DNA of 64,000 nucleotides from Adiantum capillus-veneris (lineage: Eukaryota; Streptophyta; Polypodiopsida; Polypodiales; Pteridaceae): contig CM043952.1 in NCBI GenBank assembly GCA_014529385.2, forward strand, positions 62,976,370 through 63,040,369, read 5' to 3'. Within the stretch, counting starts at the first letter, position 1. Each line of letters opens with the position of its first letter. Positions 43,166-57,424 of this stretch are shown here, piece after piece. The position numbers and the translations under genes were made by a program. The notes below the pieces were generated by a model. The model saw only the letters and a program-made list of their open reading frames with translations. It did no database searches and was not told where the DNA came from.

Positions 43166-43900
43166 AGAAGGGGAACTGCTTGGGGGGTATACTCTCCCAC
43201 ACACACGCACACACACCCTCATTGTGTAAGGTGCAAAGTGCAAGAGCACCATCACCTTCTCCAAGCTAGTAGAGAAGTTGAGAGCCTACGCCAACACTCT
43301 TGGCTATGGAATGCAAATCCAACCAAGAGCCATGCTTCAATGCTTAAGCTTGCCATCTTCTCCATCTTCATTACTATGCTATTATGTATGCTAGCAAGAA
43401 GAGTGATGATAAGTGAGGAACTACTTCTTTCTCCTATGGAGTGTTTCTTCTTCCTCTTCCCTACCCTCATTCTCCACTAGCTCTCTCCACCTTCGAAGGT
43501 GTTTGAGGCCTTGGGACTGAGGCTTGGGATAGTTAATGCTTTTTACAAAGCTTATGCTATGCTCATGATGCATAAATCTTTCCATCTTCATTTCATCACC
43601 TAGGTCACAAGGAACACAAAGATTGTATTGTACCAAGTCTCTATTCATGGGAGAGTCTATAATACAAATGCCTATTGGAGGGGGGACCGGCTCCACATAA
43701 ATCCGGTCCTCAAATGTTGTCATGTTCTCTAAACTCTCTCTCTTGCAAAAGTATTGTTCATGGCAAGTTAATTACGTATTATGTTTATGTTGTTACCATC
43801 AATTAAGTTCACCCTCTATGTTCTCAAAGTAAGCCCACAAAAATGCTCTCTTTCATTCTCCTTCCGCTATTCTCAAAGTTCATAGGCCATTTCCATTACA
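43166..43900 (+). repeat. 5' LTR of the Ty3-type element, last segment
   Basis: Resumes with 'agaaggggaactgcttgggg' and matches 49740-50515, ending ...TTCCATTACA. Joining 35282-36105, 37616-37641 and 43171-43900 gives one LTR, interrupted twice. Confidence 0.9.
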
Positions 43901-43901
43901 T

Positions 43902-43914
43902 TGGTATCAAAGCA
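43902..43914 (+). promoter_or_regulatory. Primer-binding site, iMet type with one change
   Basis: TGGTATCAAAGCA follows the LTR end TACA by one base. G-to-A at position 9 relative to TGGTATCAGAGC, as expected from decay. Confidence 0.8.
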
Positions 43915-44358
43915 TTTGGTTTCTTTTTTCTTGCTTAAGAAGAGAGGTCCTTAACAGCCTATTAATAATTGATTTTTTTAACTATATTAGGGTAAGTGGA
44001 ACTAGGATCTATTATCGGTTTAGTTGAGCCCACTATGTGGATTATGAAGCACACCTCGGGAGCTTTGGTCTTAATAATGGGGTCCTTTTAGACTTGCCTA
44101 TGGCTTTACCATTATTGAGCCATAAGAAGTCCGAAAGGAGCTATCCCTTGGCAATTCTTCAATGTTAGACCCACTCCACTACTCTCTATAACTAACCAAC
44201 TCTTCAATGTTAGACCCACTCCACTACTCTCTATAACTAACCAATTTGAGTTGTGGGTGTAGATACTGAAGTGTTGATTTTCAAAGGCTAAGAGGAGTAG
44301 CAACTAAGGCTTTGAATTACCAAAGAATACACTAAGTAAACACATAAGTTTAATTAAC

Positions 44359-45460
44359 ATGGCTGACAATAATCAAGAGCGTAGAATGAGCATTGATAAC
44401 TTTGATTTTTCACATAAGGTGCTAATGATGATGCCCCCATGTTTGTCAATTACCTTGTTACTAGGTTGCAACAAGCTATGGGCAACCCAGCTTTGCATAT
44501 CAAAGTTACTCAATAACTTCGTGCTTACGAGATTTCCCTTCCTCTCTCCAAGACGAGAGAGATCTTAGGAGGCCTCTTGATGAGACCCCCAAAAGATCTT
44601 TCCCATACGGGAGGAGGAATCCAAAGAGCAAGAAAGTAATGAATCTTTAAGTTCCTCTGAAGATGTGGCTCCATGGAGACGGCACTCTAAACGGTTGCCA
44701 ACTTCTCCCAAGAGAAAATGGTCAACCCATAGTCCTTCTCCTCGTCACTCTAAAAGGGAAGAGAGGAAACAAAGGAAGAAAAGGGCAAGAAAGAGGTCAT
44801 CCTCTTAACCTTCCTCCTCTTCCAACAAAAGGTATGGCTATTCTCCTATAGAATACAAGAGGCAACGACATCACAAATCATGCCGTGCATGGCGAAGGTC
44901 ACAAAAGCTCAAGAAGGTCAAAGAGGGAGGAAAGAGTATCTCTTTTCTCACCTATGAGGGCACCTTTGGTGCTACCAACAAAGTTAGCCTTCATTCAGAA
45001 ATTTGATGCGGCCTTTGAAGATGAGGGCTTCACAAAGTCCTCCAAGCTACTCCATGTAGCCTTGCACTTCCAGAAATTGGCTCGTCAATGCTGGGCTAGC
45101 CTTTGTAGCAACGGCAAAGCCCCAAAGACATAGAGAACTCTACGAGTTTTCATCTTGAATCAATTCATTGCAAGCAATGCAAAGGACAAAGTGCTTACCG
45201 AACGGCGCAGTTTGAATCTTCTCTCTCGTGAGTCTATCCACAAATATGTACACAAGTTTGGGATTTACATCTCAAGGCTAGTTTCTTTCAAAAGATAGAC
45301 TTCGTCGAACAAAGCAACAATTCTATGTGGGATTACCTGAAGAGATGGCCGAGTACGTCAACTCTCAATGGCCTAGTTCTGACACCGAAGTAATCCACCA
45401 CACCATGGTTGCTTCGCGCATCAATTTCCAACATGGGGCTAGACGGAATGTCCCATGGAA
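44359..45460 (+). pseudogene. gag of the Ty3-type element
   Basis: The ATG at 44359 opens MADNNQERRMSIDNFDF, the same start as the truncated gag at 6250. Frameshifts begin within 30 codons, and the Arg/Ser-rich N-terminal part is spread over several frames (44400-44880). The capsid-like part is better preserved: LAFIQKFDAAFEDEG ... KLLHVALHFQKLARQCW (44977-45098), then LNLLSRESIHKYVHKFGIYI after a stop. Structural protein of the particle. The zinc knuckle follows in the next entry. Confidence 0.75.
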
Positions 45461-45784
45461 AACAAATACAAAAGTGATGCAAAGGGGAAAACCAATGCAC
45501 AAAATTCTTCCCACGGCAATTCCAACATTAACAACAACGATCGGTCCAAGGAGAAGGGAGTGTACAAAGGTAAAAATAAACTCTCTCCTAAAGAGCTTGA
45601 AGCTTTTTGCAAGGACCATAACTGTTTTAGGTGCGGGGAGCAAGGAGATTGCTATCGTTCTTGCCCCAAGAGAAATGCCTGCAATGAGAATCCTAGAGCT
45701 TCCACCAATCGAAGCTCCAAAAGAGGATGCTCATTGCAAAGGATCACCTCTCTCCTATGCTTGGGGAAAGGTAAGGGAGCATGA
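45455..45784 (+). pseudogene. Ty3 gag zinc-knuckle segment with His lost
   Basis: Lys/Asn-rich, then CFRCGEQGDCYRSC at about 45623-45664. In the C-x2-C-x4-H-x4-C pattern the histidine position is Asp (C-x2-C-x4-D-x4-C), a single-base CAC/CAT to GAC/GAT type change. RNA binding would be impaired. The frame overlaps the next one, which carries the protease. Confidence 0.75.
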
Positions 45785-46080
45785 TGCCTTCATCTTGTTT
45801 GACCCTGGCTCTACTCACAACTTAATATCAATGGAGTTGGGCACTAAGTTGGGCATTCAAGCTTTGGATATGGGAGATACAGTAACGATTGACACAACTT
45901 TCAAAGGACAGCAAGCCTCCGTTACTCCCTTGATTGGGAAGTTGAGGCTTCATGTCCAAAGCTATGTCGACAAAGAAGACTTTTTCATCTCTCCTCACCA
46001 AAACGAGTTGCTATCCTAGGGGCACCATGGTTCAACCGCATGGCTGCCAACATGCAAATCCCTGAAAGGAGAGCCTACTT
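45690..46080 (+). pseudogene. Ty3 aspartic protease
   Basis: The active-site region reads FILFDPGSTHNLIS at about 45788-45829 (D-P-G-S where D-S-G-S/A is usual). It is followed by MELGTKLGIQ and, after the stop at 46017, LGAPWFNRMAANMQI, equivalent to the ILGxPW motif. The frame is otherwise open from 45327 to 46019. The serine-to-proline change next to the catalytic Asp probably inactivates it. Confidence 0.75.
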
Positions 46081-46100
46081 CATCCTACAGGGGAAAGATC

Positions 46101-46910
46101 ATGTATCTAGATGTCAGTGAGTTTGGTCGTACTATACCACTTGTAAATTCACTGGCTTTTGATAATTCAATGAGGAGCTCAGTTTTTGCGTACATGCTTT
46201 TTGTCAAAGAGACCCTAAAAGATCTTAATGTTTCATCAAATGTAAATGGTAGGAATCAAGAAGAGTTAGACTTGTCTAGTTTTCTAAAAGGATTCCAAGA
46301 TGTGCTCATCGATGATATAGCTATGGACTTACCTCCAAAACGAGGGGATGATGACCATTGAATTGAGCTCCTACCAGGAAGCTCACCAAGCCTCCTTATC
46401 AAGTTTCCCAAGCTCAACAAAAAGGAGATCATGAGGCAAGTACAAGAATTGGTAGATAAAGGGATGGTGAGACCTAGCTCCTCTCCCTTTTGTTCTCCAG
46501 TCCTTTTAGTGCAAAAGAAAGATGGTACATACCGCATGTGTGTGGACTATCGAGCACAAAACCAAATCACTATCAAAAACAAATTTCCTGTGCCTTGGTT
46601 AGATTTGTTTGATAAGTTACAAAGCTTTACCTACTTCAGCAGGATTGACCCTAAAAGTGGCTATCATCAAATAAGGATAGTGGATGAAGATATCCTAAAG
46701 ACCGCGTTTCGCAAAATATTTGGTCTTTATTAATATCTAGTCATGCCTTTTGGCTTGACCAATGCACTAACCATGTTCAATCATCTAATGGAGAAAATCT
46801 TTAGACTCTACTGCAAATTCACTGGAGTGTTCTTTGATGATATCATCATCTACTCCAAGTCATTGGAGGAACACAAGCAACATCTCCAAGAGAATTTTCA
46901 AGCATGAAGG
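46101..46910 (+). pseudogene. Ty3 reverse transcriptase
   Basis: The linker (LSSFLKGFQDVLIDDIAMDL, LPPKRG) is followed by a shift. Then come ELVDKGMVRPSSSPFCSPVL, KKDGTYRMCVDYRAQNQITI, FSRIDPKSGYHQIRI, a TAA at 46732 (normally [14 protein letters not shown]), MPFGLTNALTMFNHLM and the active site VFFDDIIIYSKS at about 46829-46864. All catalytic Asp residues are retained. Typical Ty3 RT. Confidence 0.85.
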
Positions 46911-47700
46911 GAGAACAAGCTATTTTTCAATCAAAAGAAAAGCAAATTTTTCCTTCAAGAGATTCAATACTTAGGTCAAATTATCTCTCAAGATGGTATC
47001 CGAATGGATCCATCAAAATTAGAGGTAATAAAAGCATGGCCTAATACAAGGAATCTACATGAGCTAAGAAGCTTTATTGATATGTGTGCATACTATAGAT
47101 GCTTCACAGCAAAGCTCTCTCAAATAGTAGGACCATTACAAGACTTAGCAAAGAAGAAAGTTAAGTATTCATGGACTGTTAAGGAGCAAAATTCTTTTGA
47201 CAGCTCAAAGAGAAGCTTACCTTCCAACTAGTCCTCATGCTTCCGGACCTCTCAAAGTCATTTGAGGTCCAATGTGATGCTTGTGGTGGTTTCCTTGGAG
47301 CAGTCTTGCTTCAAGAAGGACATGCCATAGCATATGAGAGCCGAAGTCTCAATACAATGAACAGGTCTTGGGCATTTGTGGGAAAGAGCTTTTAGTTGTT
47401 CTACATGCCCTAGACACATGGAAGCACTAGCTATTGGGGACTCCATTTATTCTACGAACTGACCACCAAAGTCTCAAGTACTTCATGACGCAAACCAAGC
47501 TTTCCAACAAACAAATGAGGTGAGCAAAAAAAAAAAATCCAATTTAATTTACATATTGCTCACATTGCTAGTAAGCACAATCAAGTGGCCGATGCACTTT
47601 CACAAGACAACCAAAAGTTAATGCGGTGTCTATAGCAACTCACAATGATCTATCTTCTATGATAGATGAGTATACTACTGACCCTGACTTTAGAGGCATA
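46911..47700 (+). pseudogene. Ty3 RNase H
   Basis: IQYLGQIISQDGIRMDPSKL and LRSFIDMCAYYRCF lead to the RNase H: FEVQCDACGGFLGAVLLQEG (about 47261-47320) and AYESRSLN. A frameshift follows, then FILRTDHQSLKYFMTQTKLS. Stops and shifts at about 47230, 47345 and 47428. The DAS motif is D-A-C here. Confidence 0.75.
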
Positions 47701-48617
47701 ATGTCAGCCCTTGCTTTGGGAAAGAAAGAGGAACCATTCACCTTGCAGGATGGTTAGCTTCTCCATGGAAATAGGCTATGTGTTACCTACTCCCTTCATG
47801 AGAAAGTAATGTATGAATCTCATGCTCCTCCCTATGCGGGCCATAGAGGCATCCAACCTACTTTCCAAGGATCAGAAACATATTTCTATTGGCCTACCAT
47901 GAAAGTGGACATACAAGAGCATGTTTCAAAATGTGTGGTATGCCAAAAGCCAAGCAACCTGGATTACTCCAGCCATTGCCTATCCCAAATTCACCATGGG
48001 AGAGTATATCCATGGATTTTACCTTTGGATTATTACCTAGGTCTATCCATGGGAATACAAGAATATGGACAATAGTCAGGAGGTTTAACAAGCAAGCACA
48101 CTTTATTCCTATCAGAAAGACTATTAAAGCACACTAAATGGCAACTCTCTTCATATCACAGATTTTCAAACACCATGGATTGCCAATATTCATCGTGTCA
48201 GATAGAGATCCTAGAATGACCAGTAATTTTTGGAAAGGTCTCTTTGAAAATTCAGGTACAAGATTGAACTTCTCTTCCGCCTATCACCCACAAGCGGATG
48301 GCCAAAGTGAGATAGCCAATCTTACGATACTCGATCTACTAAAGACTTATGTTACCGAAATAGATCAATGCTCACAATGGAAAAAGTACTTACCTCTTGT
48401 AGAGTATGCGTACAATAATACTATCCATACTTCTACGGGAAAAGCACCTTTCAAAATCATTGAGGGAAGACCTATAAGTCCCTTGCTACTCAAAGCACAT
48501 GGGAAGATCTTTGTTGTCAATGAGTGTAGCCATGACCAACAAGAATCTTTCCAAAAGATTAAGGAGGCTATATCCATCTCTCAACAAAGGCAAAAAGCTG
48601 CTCCTGATAAGCACTGA
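47701..48617 (+). pseudogene. Ty3 integrase
   Basis: The HHCC region is HAPPYAGHRGIQPTF ... CVVCQKP (47821-47952). Then, in another frame, the core: ISMDFTFGLLPRSIHGN, a TAA at 48136, FIVSDRDPRMTSNFWKGLFE, YHPQADGQSEIANLTILDLL and YNNTIHTSTGKAPFKIIEGR. The DDE residues are present (DFTFGL, SDRDPR, DGQSE). The C-terminal region up to the LTR shows no chromodomain, unlike the element at 15482-21429. Confidence 0.85.
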
Positions 48618-48930
48618 AGGGCCTTAATGTTTAAACAAAATGATTGGGTATTACTTAAGTTTCCCAAGGCTCGATTGAGGCAAACGATGGGTAGAAATCC
48701 TACCGGCCATAAAAACACCAAGTAGAATTTATCACTCTACTTTGGGAGAAAGAAATGGACTAAAGAGCATACATGCTTGCAGCAGCAGCTATGTCTCCCA
48801 AGCACCAAATGGATTAGCCATCTATTTTGGAAAGATGTCATAGGCTAAAAAGGGATTCTCTACCGCTAAGAAACATTAACTAATGACTAAGGCTTTATCT
48901 TTTCTATCTCATAGTCGAGGACGACTATGA

Positions 48931-48947
48931 TTTCAAGAGAGAGATAA
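48931..48947 (+). promoter_or_regulatory. Polypurine tract of the Ty3-type element
   Basis: TTTCAAGAGAGAGATAA directly precedes the 3' LTR start TGTCATAAAA; primes plus-strand synthesis. Confidence 0.75.
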
Positions 48948-50515
48948 TGTCATAAAATTTGATATCTAACCAACCCAAATGATTTTCTCATATTAGATTG
49001 ATCATTTATTGTGGGAGAATAAACGGGAACAAGGGTTAGAATATAAACATGTGCTTATAGATATATCTCAACACGGGGCCAATGGTAAAGGGGTCCAAAT
49101 AAGAGATGGTTTGTCAAAGAGCAAGGCTAGCCAATGGAGCTTAAAAGACCTTAGTGTTAGCTTGATTAAAGACCTCCAAAAGGTTAGTGTTAAAAGTCCT
49201 TTGACCTTAGGTAAGCTAGGGCTAAGCTTGAGGTGGGAACCCGTCCCAAGCTTGAGGTGCTTGTCGTGCTTGCTGACTAAGGTGCTTGAGGTGCTTGCCG
49301 TGCTTGCCGACTAGGGAGCTTGAGGTGCTTTGTCATGCTTTCTGACTAAGGTTCTTGAGGGTAAGGTGTTCAAAAATTCAATCCCAATCCCTACTCAAGA
49401 GGGGGCAAGCCCTAAAGCTAGGGGGATGAGAGAGAACACACACACACACACACACACAAGGAAAGCCCAAGCCTCAAGAGGTAGCAAGGGCACATGTCAA
49501 GCCCCTACCCATGTTGCCCTCATGGTGTGCCTAAATCCTATTGGTTTGACTCTCAAGGTGTCCAATGATAGATTAGTTAATTTAATTAATTGTTTTTTGC
49601 ATTTATCAAGTCCTTTCTCGCAAAGTGGAAAGGTGGAAATTCGTCCCAAGGCTACCCTTGTTGCTTGTGATTGGCTAGGCCTAGAAGGGTCCAATGAGCT
49701 TCAAGCATGAGCTACAAGGGGGGGGGGGTCGACCAAAGCAATAAGGGGGGCTACTTGGGGGGTATACTCTCCCACACACACTCACACACGCCCTCATTGT
49801 GTGAAGTGCAAAGTGCAAGAGCTCCATCTCCTTCTCCAAGCTAGTAGAGAAGTTGAGAACCTACACCAATGCGCTTGGCTATGGAATGCAAATCCAACCA
49901 AGAGCCATGCTTCAATGCTTAAGCTTTCCATCTCCTCCATCTTCATTACTATGCTATTATGTATGCTAGCAAGAAGAGTGGTGATAAGTGAGGAACTACT
50001 TCTTTCTCCTATGGAATGTTTCTTCTTCCTCTTCTCCTACTTCTTTCTCCTATGGAATGTTTCTTCTTCCTCTTCTCTACCCTCATTTCCCGCTAGCTCT
50101 CTCCACCTTTGAAGGTGTTTGAGGCCTTACGAATGAAGCTTGGGATAGTTAATTCTTTTTACAAAATTTATGTTATGCTCGTGATGCATGAAGCTTTTCA
50201 TCTTCATTGCATCACCTAGGTCACAAGGAACACAAAGATTTTATTGTACCAAGTCTCTCTTAATGGGACAATCTATGTACAAATGCCTATTGGAGGGGGG
50301 ACCGGCTCCACATAAATCCGGTCCTCAACTATTGTCAAGGTCTCTAAACTCTCTCTCTTGCAAAAGTATTGTTCATGCCAAGTTAATTAAGTACTATGTT
50401 TATGTTTCTATCATCAATTAAGTTCACCCTCTATGTTCTCAAAGTAATCTCACAAAAATGCTCTCTTTAATTCTCCTTCCACTTTTCTCAAATTTCATGG
50501 GCCATCTCCATTACA
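48948..50515 (+). repeat. 3' LTR of the Ty3-type element
   Basis: 1568 bp, TGTCATAAAATT ... CATCTCCATTACA. It contains an (AC)n tract (49437-49458), a G-run (49710-49728) and a short local duplication (50036-50080). The flank AACT at 50516-50519 repeats the AACT at 35278-35281, so the element is a complete insertion of 15.2 kb including nested DNA. Confidence 0.9.
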
Positions 50516-51245
50516 AACTCATGTGAGGGTATATGGTTAGTTAACTCAGACCGCACAGGCAGATATGAATAAAGCGGTTTTCTTTTGTGTTACTGTTTGT
50601 TGTATGAGTATCATATGGGTAAAGCAATGTGATAGAGTGTTAGTTTATATTATGGAGCTAAGCTTGATGCATTGGTTTAAGGTCAAACACCTTCATTTTC
50701 ATATTATGTATGCTCCCGAAAATGGCAAAAATTTGTTTTTTGCATATGTGTGAAGCTATGGTTTATGGTCGACCTAAGGGTCGGAGCTATTTTGCATCAT
50801 GTTTATGGTGATAGAATGATATCATATGATGTATGGAACCTTATGGATAGATATGGATGCCTCATGTGCATGGTTATAATTGATTTCCACTTTTCTAGGT
50901 CAAAACTAGCTCTATGTGCTAGAAAGGTGAAGTGCAGATGTGATGCATCAACTTTCATGATTAGATGTTGTAAAGATTGGATTTTTATATCATGTTTGGT
51001 TTTTGGTTTGACTTACTTTATGCATGAAAAGCTCATGTCTTAAGGGTCATGTGCGTGGACTCCTATTGACTTCAGTGGATATGTCAAACTCCAAGTGTGG
51101 GAGTTGGTTCAGTGTGAATATGATTGGTGGTTAAGGGTTGAGATCCCTCATGGATTATGGTTGTGATTTTTTTGGTAGAATCCAGTGTGGATCTTGGTTT
51201 TTTTCTGGATGTAGTTATGCGGCCAAAATGCTGGCGAAAGTTTTG
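50516..51245 (+). repeat. Family X, copy 2, right part
   Basis: Matches 6988-7258 plus 13086-13555 of copy 1. It is continuous across the point where copy 1 carries the CATTAGGA element, so each copy is the unoccupied control for the other's insertion. Confidence 0.7.
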
Positions 51246-52099
51246 TAGCAATGTTATGTTCTAAAGTGGTTATGCAGAATTGGTTGTGCCTCACCCGAGT
51301 TGGATGGAGTGCTCACCCGTGTGATGTGATTGGATTATGGTTTATGGTTTTGAGATTAGATCATGAAGTAATTTGGATGGTTTAAGCGTGTAAGGGTACA
51401 TTCTTGCCATACAGTCTAACTTCTTGGAAGAGATTGTTTGTGCATATAGCAGGTGCTATTGTGATTGGACTCACGAGTTATGTTTCTCATGGCAGCATCG
51501 CTACAAGACTAGGATCACCTACATTACTTAGTCTTAGATAAAAGGGCCGTTGACATGAGGCTTTGCTGGATTTGGGGTATTGCCTAGGTCTTCTTCTTTT
51601 TTTAGGCTCATCTACACTATTAGTGCGTCAGGGGTTCAACGACCTATACAGCTAATGCGTCGGGGATTTTGCCTTGGCTTTGCCTAAACACCCAATGCTG
51701 GGTATCGAAGAGGCGTGGTGCGTAAACTGGTATGGGTTGTGTAGATACCCTACCACTTACTGGTACTTGAGATCATTTCAGAGCTCGGGTTCATGGAGGC
51801 AGGCGAAGCGGCCTCAGCTTATGTCTGGCTTAGGTAGGTTAGAGGTGTTCTGCCTTACTCCTGACGAAGTGAAATTCTCTCTGTCTGTAGTAGAGCGGAA
51901 GTGGACGGGTGGACCGTTTAATCCCTACACAAGGTCCGGTACTCTGCTAGTTATTTTATCATATTCTTTTTGATGTTATGGTATGTACCCAAATTTTGTC
52001 ATTGCATTAATACATTGTTGCTTGTTTCATTTAAAGGGATTTAAAGATCCTTTGTTGTCTTTCTCTTGTGTCTTTGTGCAATCTATTTCACCGTCCACT

Positions 52100-52103
<4 letters not shown>
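51246..52103. other. Non-coding stretch
   Basis: No gene recognised. An open stretch at 51674-51973 has no motif. May be further family X or LTR sequence. Confidence 0.35.

Positions 52104-52184
<81 letters not shown>
52104..52184 (+). repeat. (CT)n microsatellite
   Basis: About 40 uninterrupted CT units. Frames of alternating Ser-Leu or Arg-Glu read here are artefacts. Confidence 0.95.
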
Positions 52185-52188
<4 letters not shown>

Positions 52189-52701
52189 GCAGTGCGGTGT
52201 ATACATATATTCATCCGAGCCACAATGTTATATTTTTCCTTGAGTATGCTTTCATCCATAACACCATTCAGGGGTAGCACTAGTCGCTAGGTACCTCCGG
52301 ATGCAGTTCGGCTCATGGTCTAGGTACAAGGTCTCTACTCAAAATGTCTCTTGTCTCTTCTTCAGCTACAAGGTCACTATATGTAAAGAGATGATGAAGC
52401 CCCCGACCCTTGTACCTCTCAAACTGATTTACAAAAGAATCTGAAATGGCAACATTGGAAAAACAAGATCCCTAAAATCTACTCTCCCTTTAGATTAAGG
52501 ATGAAAGATTCGATCATTTGATTTGTTTTTGCCATGCGGTTATCCCTCCCCCTTCCTGAGGGATGAGTGACTTCTCTTTTACTGCTAATTTAATTCTCCA
52601 CTTTTCATAAAGAAAAAAATACAGGAGAGTGCATGGAGACTTGAAGTTGATACAATGTTGAACAAATTATATGAGCTAGTACCTTGTCACGAGCCTAGGA
52701 G

Positions 52702-55397
<2,696 letters not shown>

Positions 55398-55431
55398 CCG
55401 CCCTAACCCAGGCACCATACACAATGGGTCA

Positions 55432-55462
55432 GTAGTAGGCCTATTGTGTATGGGCCTACTAC
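55432..55462. repeat. Hairpin overlapping the RT stop codon
   Basis: GTAGTAGGCC and GGCCTACTAC form a perfect 10-bp stem with an 11-base loop. It sits across the RT stop (55459-55461) and ends about 40 bases before the GT tract. Possible 3'-end signal of the element; function inferred only. Confidence 0.6.
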
Positions 55463-57411
55463 CTTATGAGAGTGATAAGACTCTCTTTTTGGAATAACAG
55501 TCCAGGCCAGTTGTGCCTAATGAGAGCCTGAGTGATGATATTACGGATTTGATTGTAATTAAATCCATTCAGGCAGTATTTTTTAATAAGTACTGAAATT
55601 TCCTCCCAAGCAATGGAAGTAGACGAAGAAGAGTAGTAGATTAAGTGTAGAAGTCCAATACAGGAGCTGATAGAGGATTTGTAGGGCCTATTGCTGTTTC
55701 TTTTGATGAATTCTATGTGTGGTAGTTTGAGAAGATCCTTTTTCCAGATGAATCTCAAGTCGTATCCTCCTGTAGATGGGGCGTGAAGGGATATCGATAG
55801 GTTAAGAAAGTGGGCTGTTTTGCAGAAATCCCCAAGAGTTGAATCCTCCGGGATAGAGGTTGGCTCAATTTTTAGGCACTGGGGGTATATTTGATCAATC
55901 TCAGATGAGAACAGTCTGTTGTTGACACTAAGTATGTCATCCATATACCTGAAGGTGTGTTTGAATAGTGGGAGAATTTTATGGTTGGTTTCCATGTTTT
56001 TCAGGCACCATTTGTATTCAAAGAAAGCTAAGTAGATGTTACACATAAGTGGTGAGCAAGAGAAACCCATCGGGATTCCAAGGCATTGATTATAGCATTC
56101 GCCTCCTGCTATAATAATACAGTTGTTTAACAACCAAAAAATGTAGGAGCATCGTTTTATTTCATCAAAGTGTAAAGGGTTAATGGATTGAGATGCTAGA
56201 ATCCATCTGGGTTTTTTTGCAAGAGAGATAAAGAAATGCTTTCTTTTTTTGGCATTGGTAAATGCTAGGTTAATGACCTTGGCCAGTACAGTTTTAAGGC
56301 CAAGATCTCCGTTCAGTGGGATGTTTTCATAGCACTGTGTGATATCAGCTGTAAAGATGTGAAAAATATGCTGAGGAAGGTTAAGTGTAACCTCTGTAGC
56401 ATTTTCTGTAAGCCAGAGGGGATTACATTGGATATTAAGAAAATCCTTACAAATTTTTTGTTTTTCTGCACAGATGATTTCAAATTCTGTGAGAACAAGA
56501 TCAAGGCAAAGAGTAATATCTTTGGTGATATCTGTGAAGATACAATTGGAGGCATCAGATATCCACCTGAATTTATGTTTGTGGATTTTATATGTCGGAA
56601 ATAGTATTGGTAACTTGACGTTACTGATAGTGTAGCCTAGCTATTCTAGATGTATAGAGATTTTGTTGGAGATATCTTGTGGTGTTTTATTGGTAAGATA
56701 GAATTATTTTCCTGCAACCCGTTCCCGTGCAGCTTTCCAAGCAAGTTGTTTACACATAATAGTAGGGTAGTTGGAGCTTTTGTCAAGCCCTACTACTAGC
56801 CAATTTTCTGAGATAGTTTGAAAGTCGATGGCTAACTAAGGTGTAAGCCAAGAGTTATCAGAAGAAAGCCATTTTCTAGGAAGTAGAGAGATTTTTTTAA
56901 GGAAGCATTCCTTAACTAACTCTTTTAAGTCCGGTAGGACTGTCATCTCCAGTCGGAGAGTACTGACAAGGTCAGTGAGGCAGCTAAGTAAAGCTGCTAA
57001 GGCGAGGTAGGGGTTTTTTGGATAGTTGGGAATGTGATTGAGTCCTTTGGCAAGGAGCTTTCGGACTGTAGTATTGTTGATAATGTTGAGGTCTTGAGTA
57101 CAGACATGGTAGACACATTCTTTAAAATGCCTACAGAATGCGAAAAAATGATTGCAAGTACAGTGAGGGATTGTTTTTTGTCTAAGAAAGTCATTGTTAA
57201 GAACTAATCCTTTTAGAGGATGGTGATATCTCCATCCAATGAGAATGTTGTCAAGTAGTTTATGGTTACCAAAAAATATGTCAAAACACTCACAAAAGAG
57301 ACTTTTAGGTGGGATCCAATCAAGGAGAATGTTGTGATAGAGACAATGCACGTAGGTGGCTCCAAAATTCGAATCCACTTTGCTGAGAACTTTTCTTACA
57401 CATGAATTTGT
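55459..57411 (-). pseudogene. Penelope-like reverse transcriptase (one frame, three stops)
   Basis: A single frame of about 640 codons runs from about 57411 to the stop at 55459, broken by stops near 56836 (TAG), 56695 (TAA) and 56640 (TAG). In order, it has C-x-C (CTCNHF, about 57160) with the HVCTQDLNIINNTTVRKLL block and the fingers motif VVGLDKSSNYPTIMC (about 56795). Next come PTYKIHKHKFRWIS (about 56600), palm motif A FTADITQCYENIPL (about 56345), GIPMGFSCSPLMCNIYLAF (about 56080) and the active site FRYMDDILSVNN (about 55953-55918). FLNLSISLHA follows and the thumb extends to the end. The motif layout matches Penelope-like/telomerase-group RTs with a CxC linker, not LTR or LINE RTs. 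No GIY-YIG endonuclease is seen on either side. Confidence 0.75.
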
Positions 57412-57424
57412 AGATACCTTTGTC

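Noticed and set aside
51674-51973. 99-codon plus-strand frame as a gene
   Set aside because: No motif, and it lies in repeat-like sequence next to family X.
52066-52290. Long Ser-Leu and Arg-Glu open frames
   Set aside because: Pure translation of the (CT)n microsatellite in several frames and both strands.
55459-57411. Group II intron maturase or LINE RT as identity of the RT
   Set aside because: No maturase or LINE endonuclease/Cys-His motifs. The CxC region, DK...N block and YMDD context fit Penelope-like RTs better, though this is not proven without a phylogeny.
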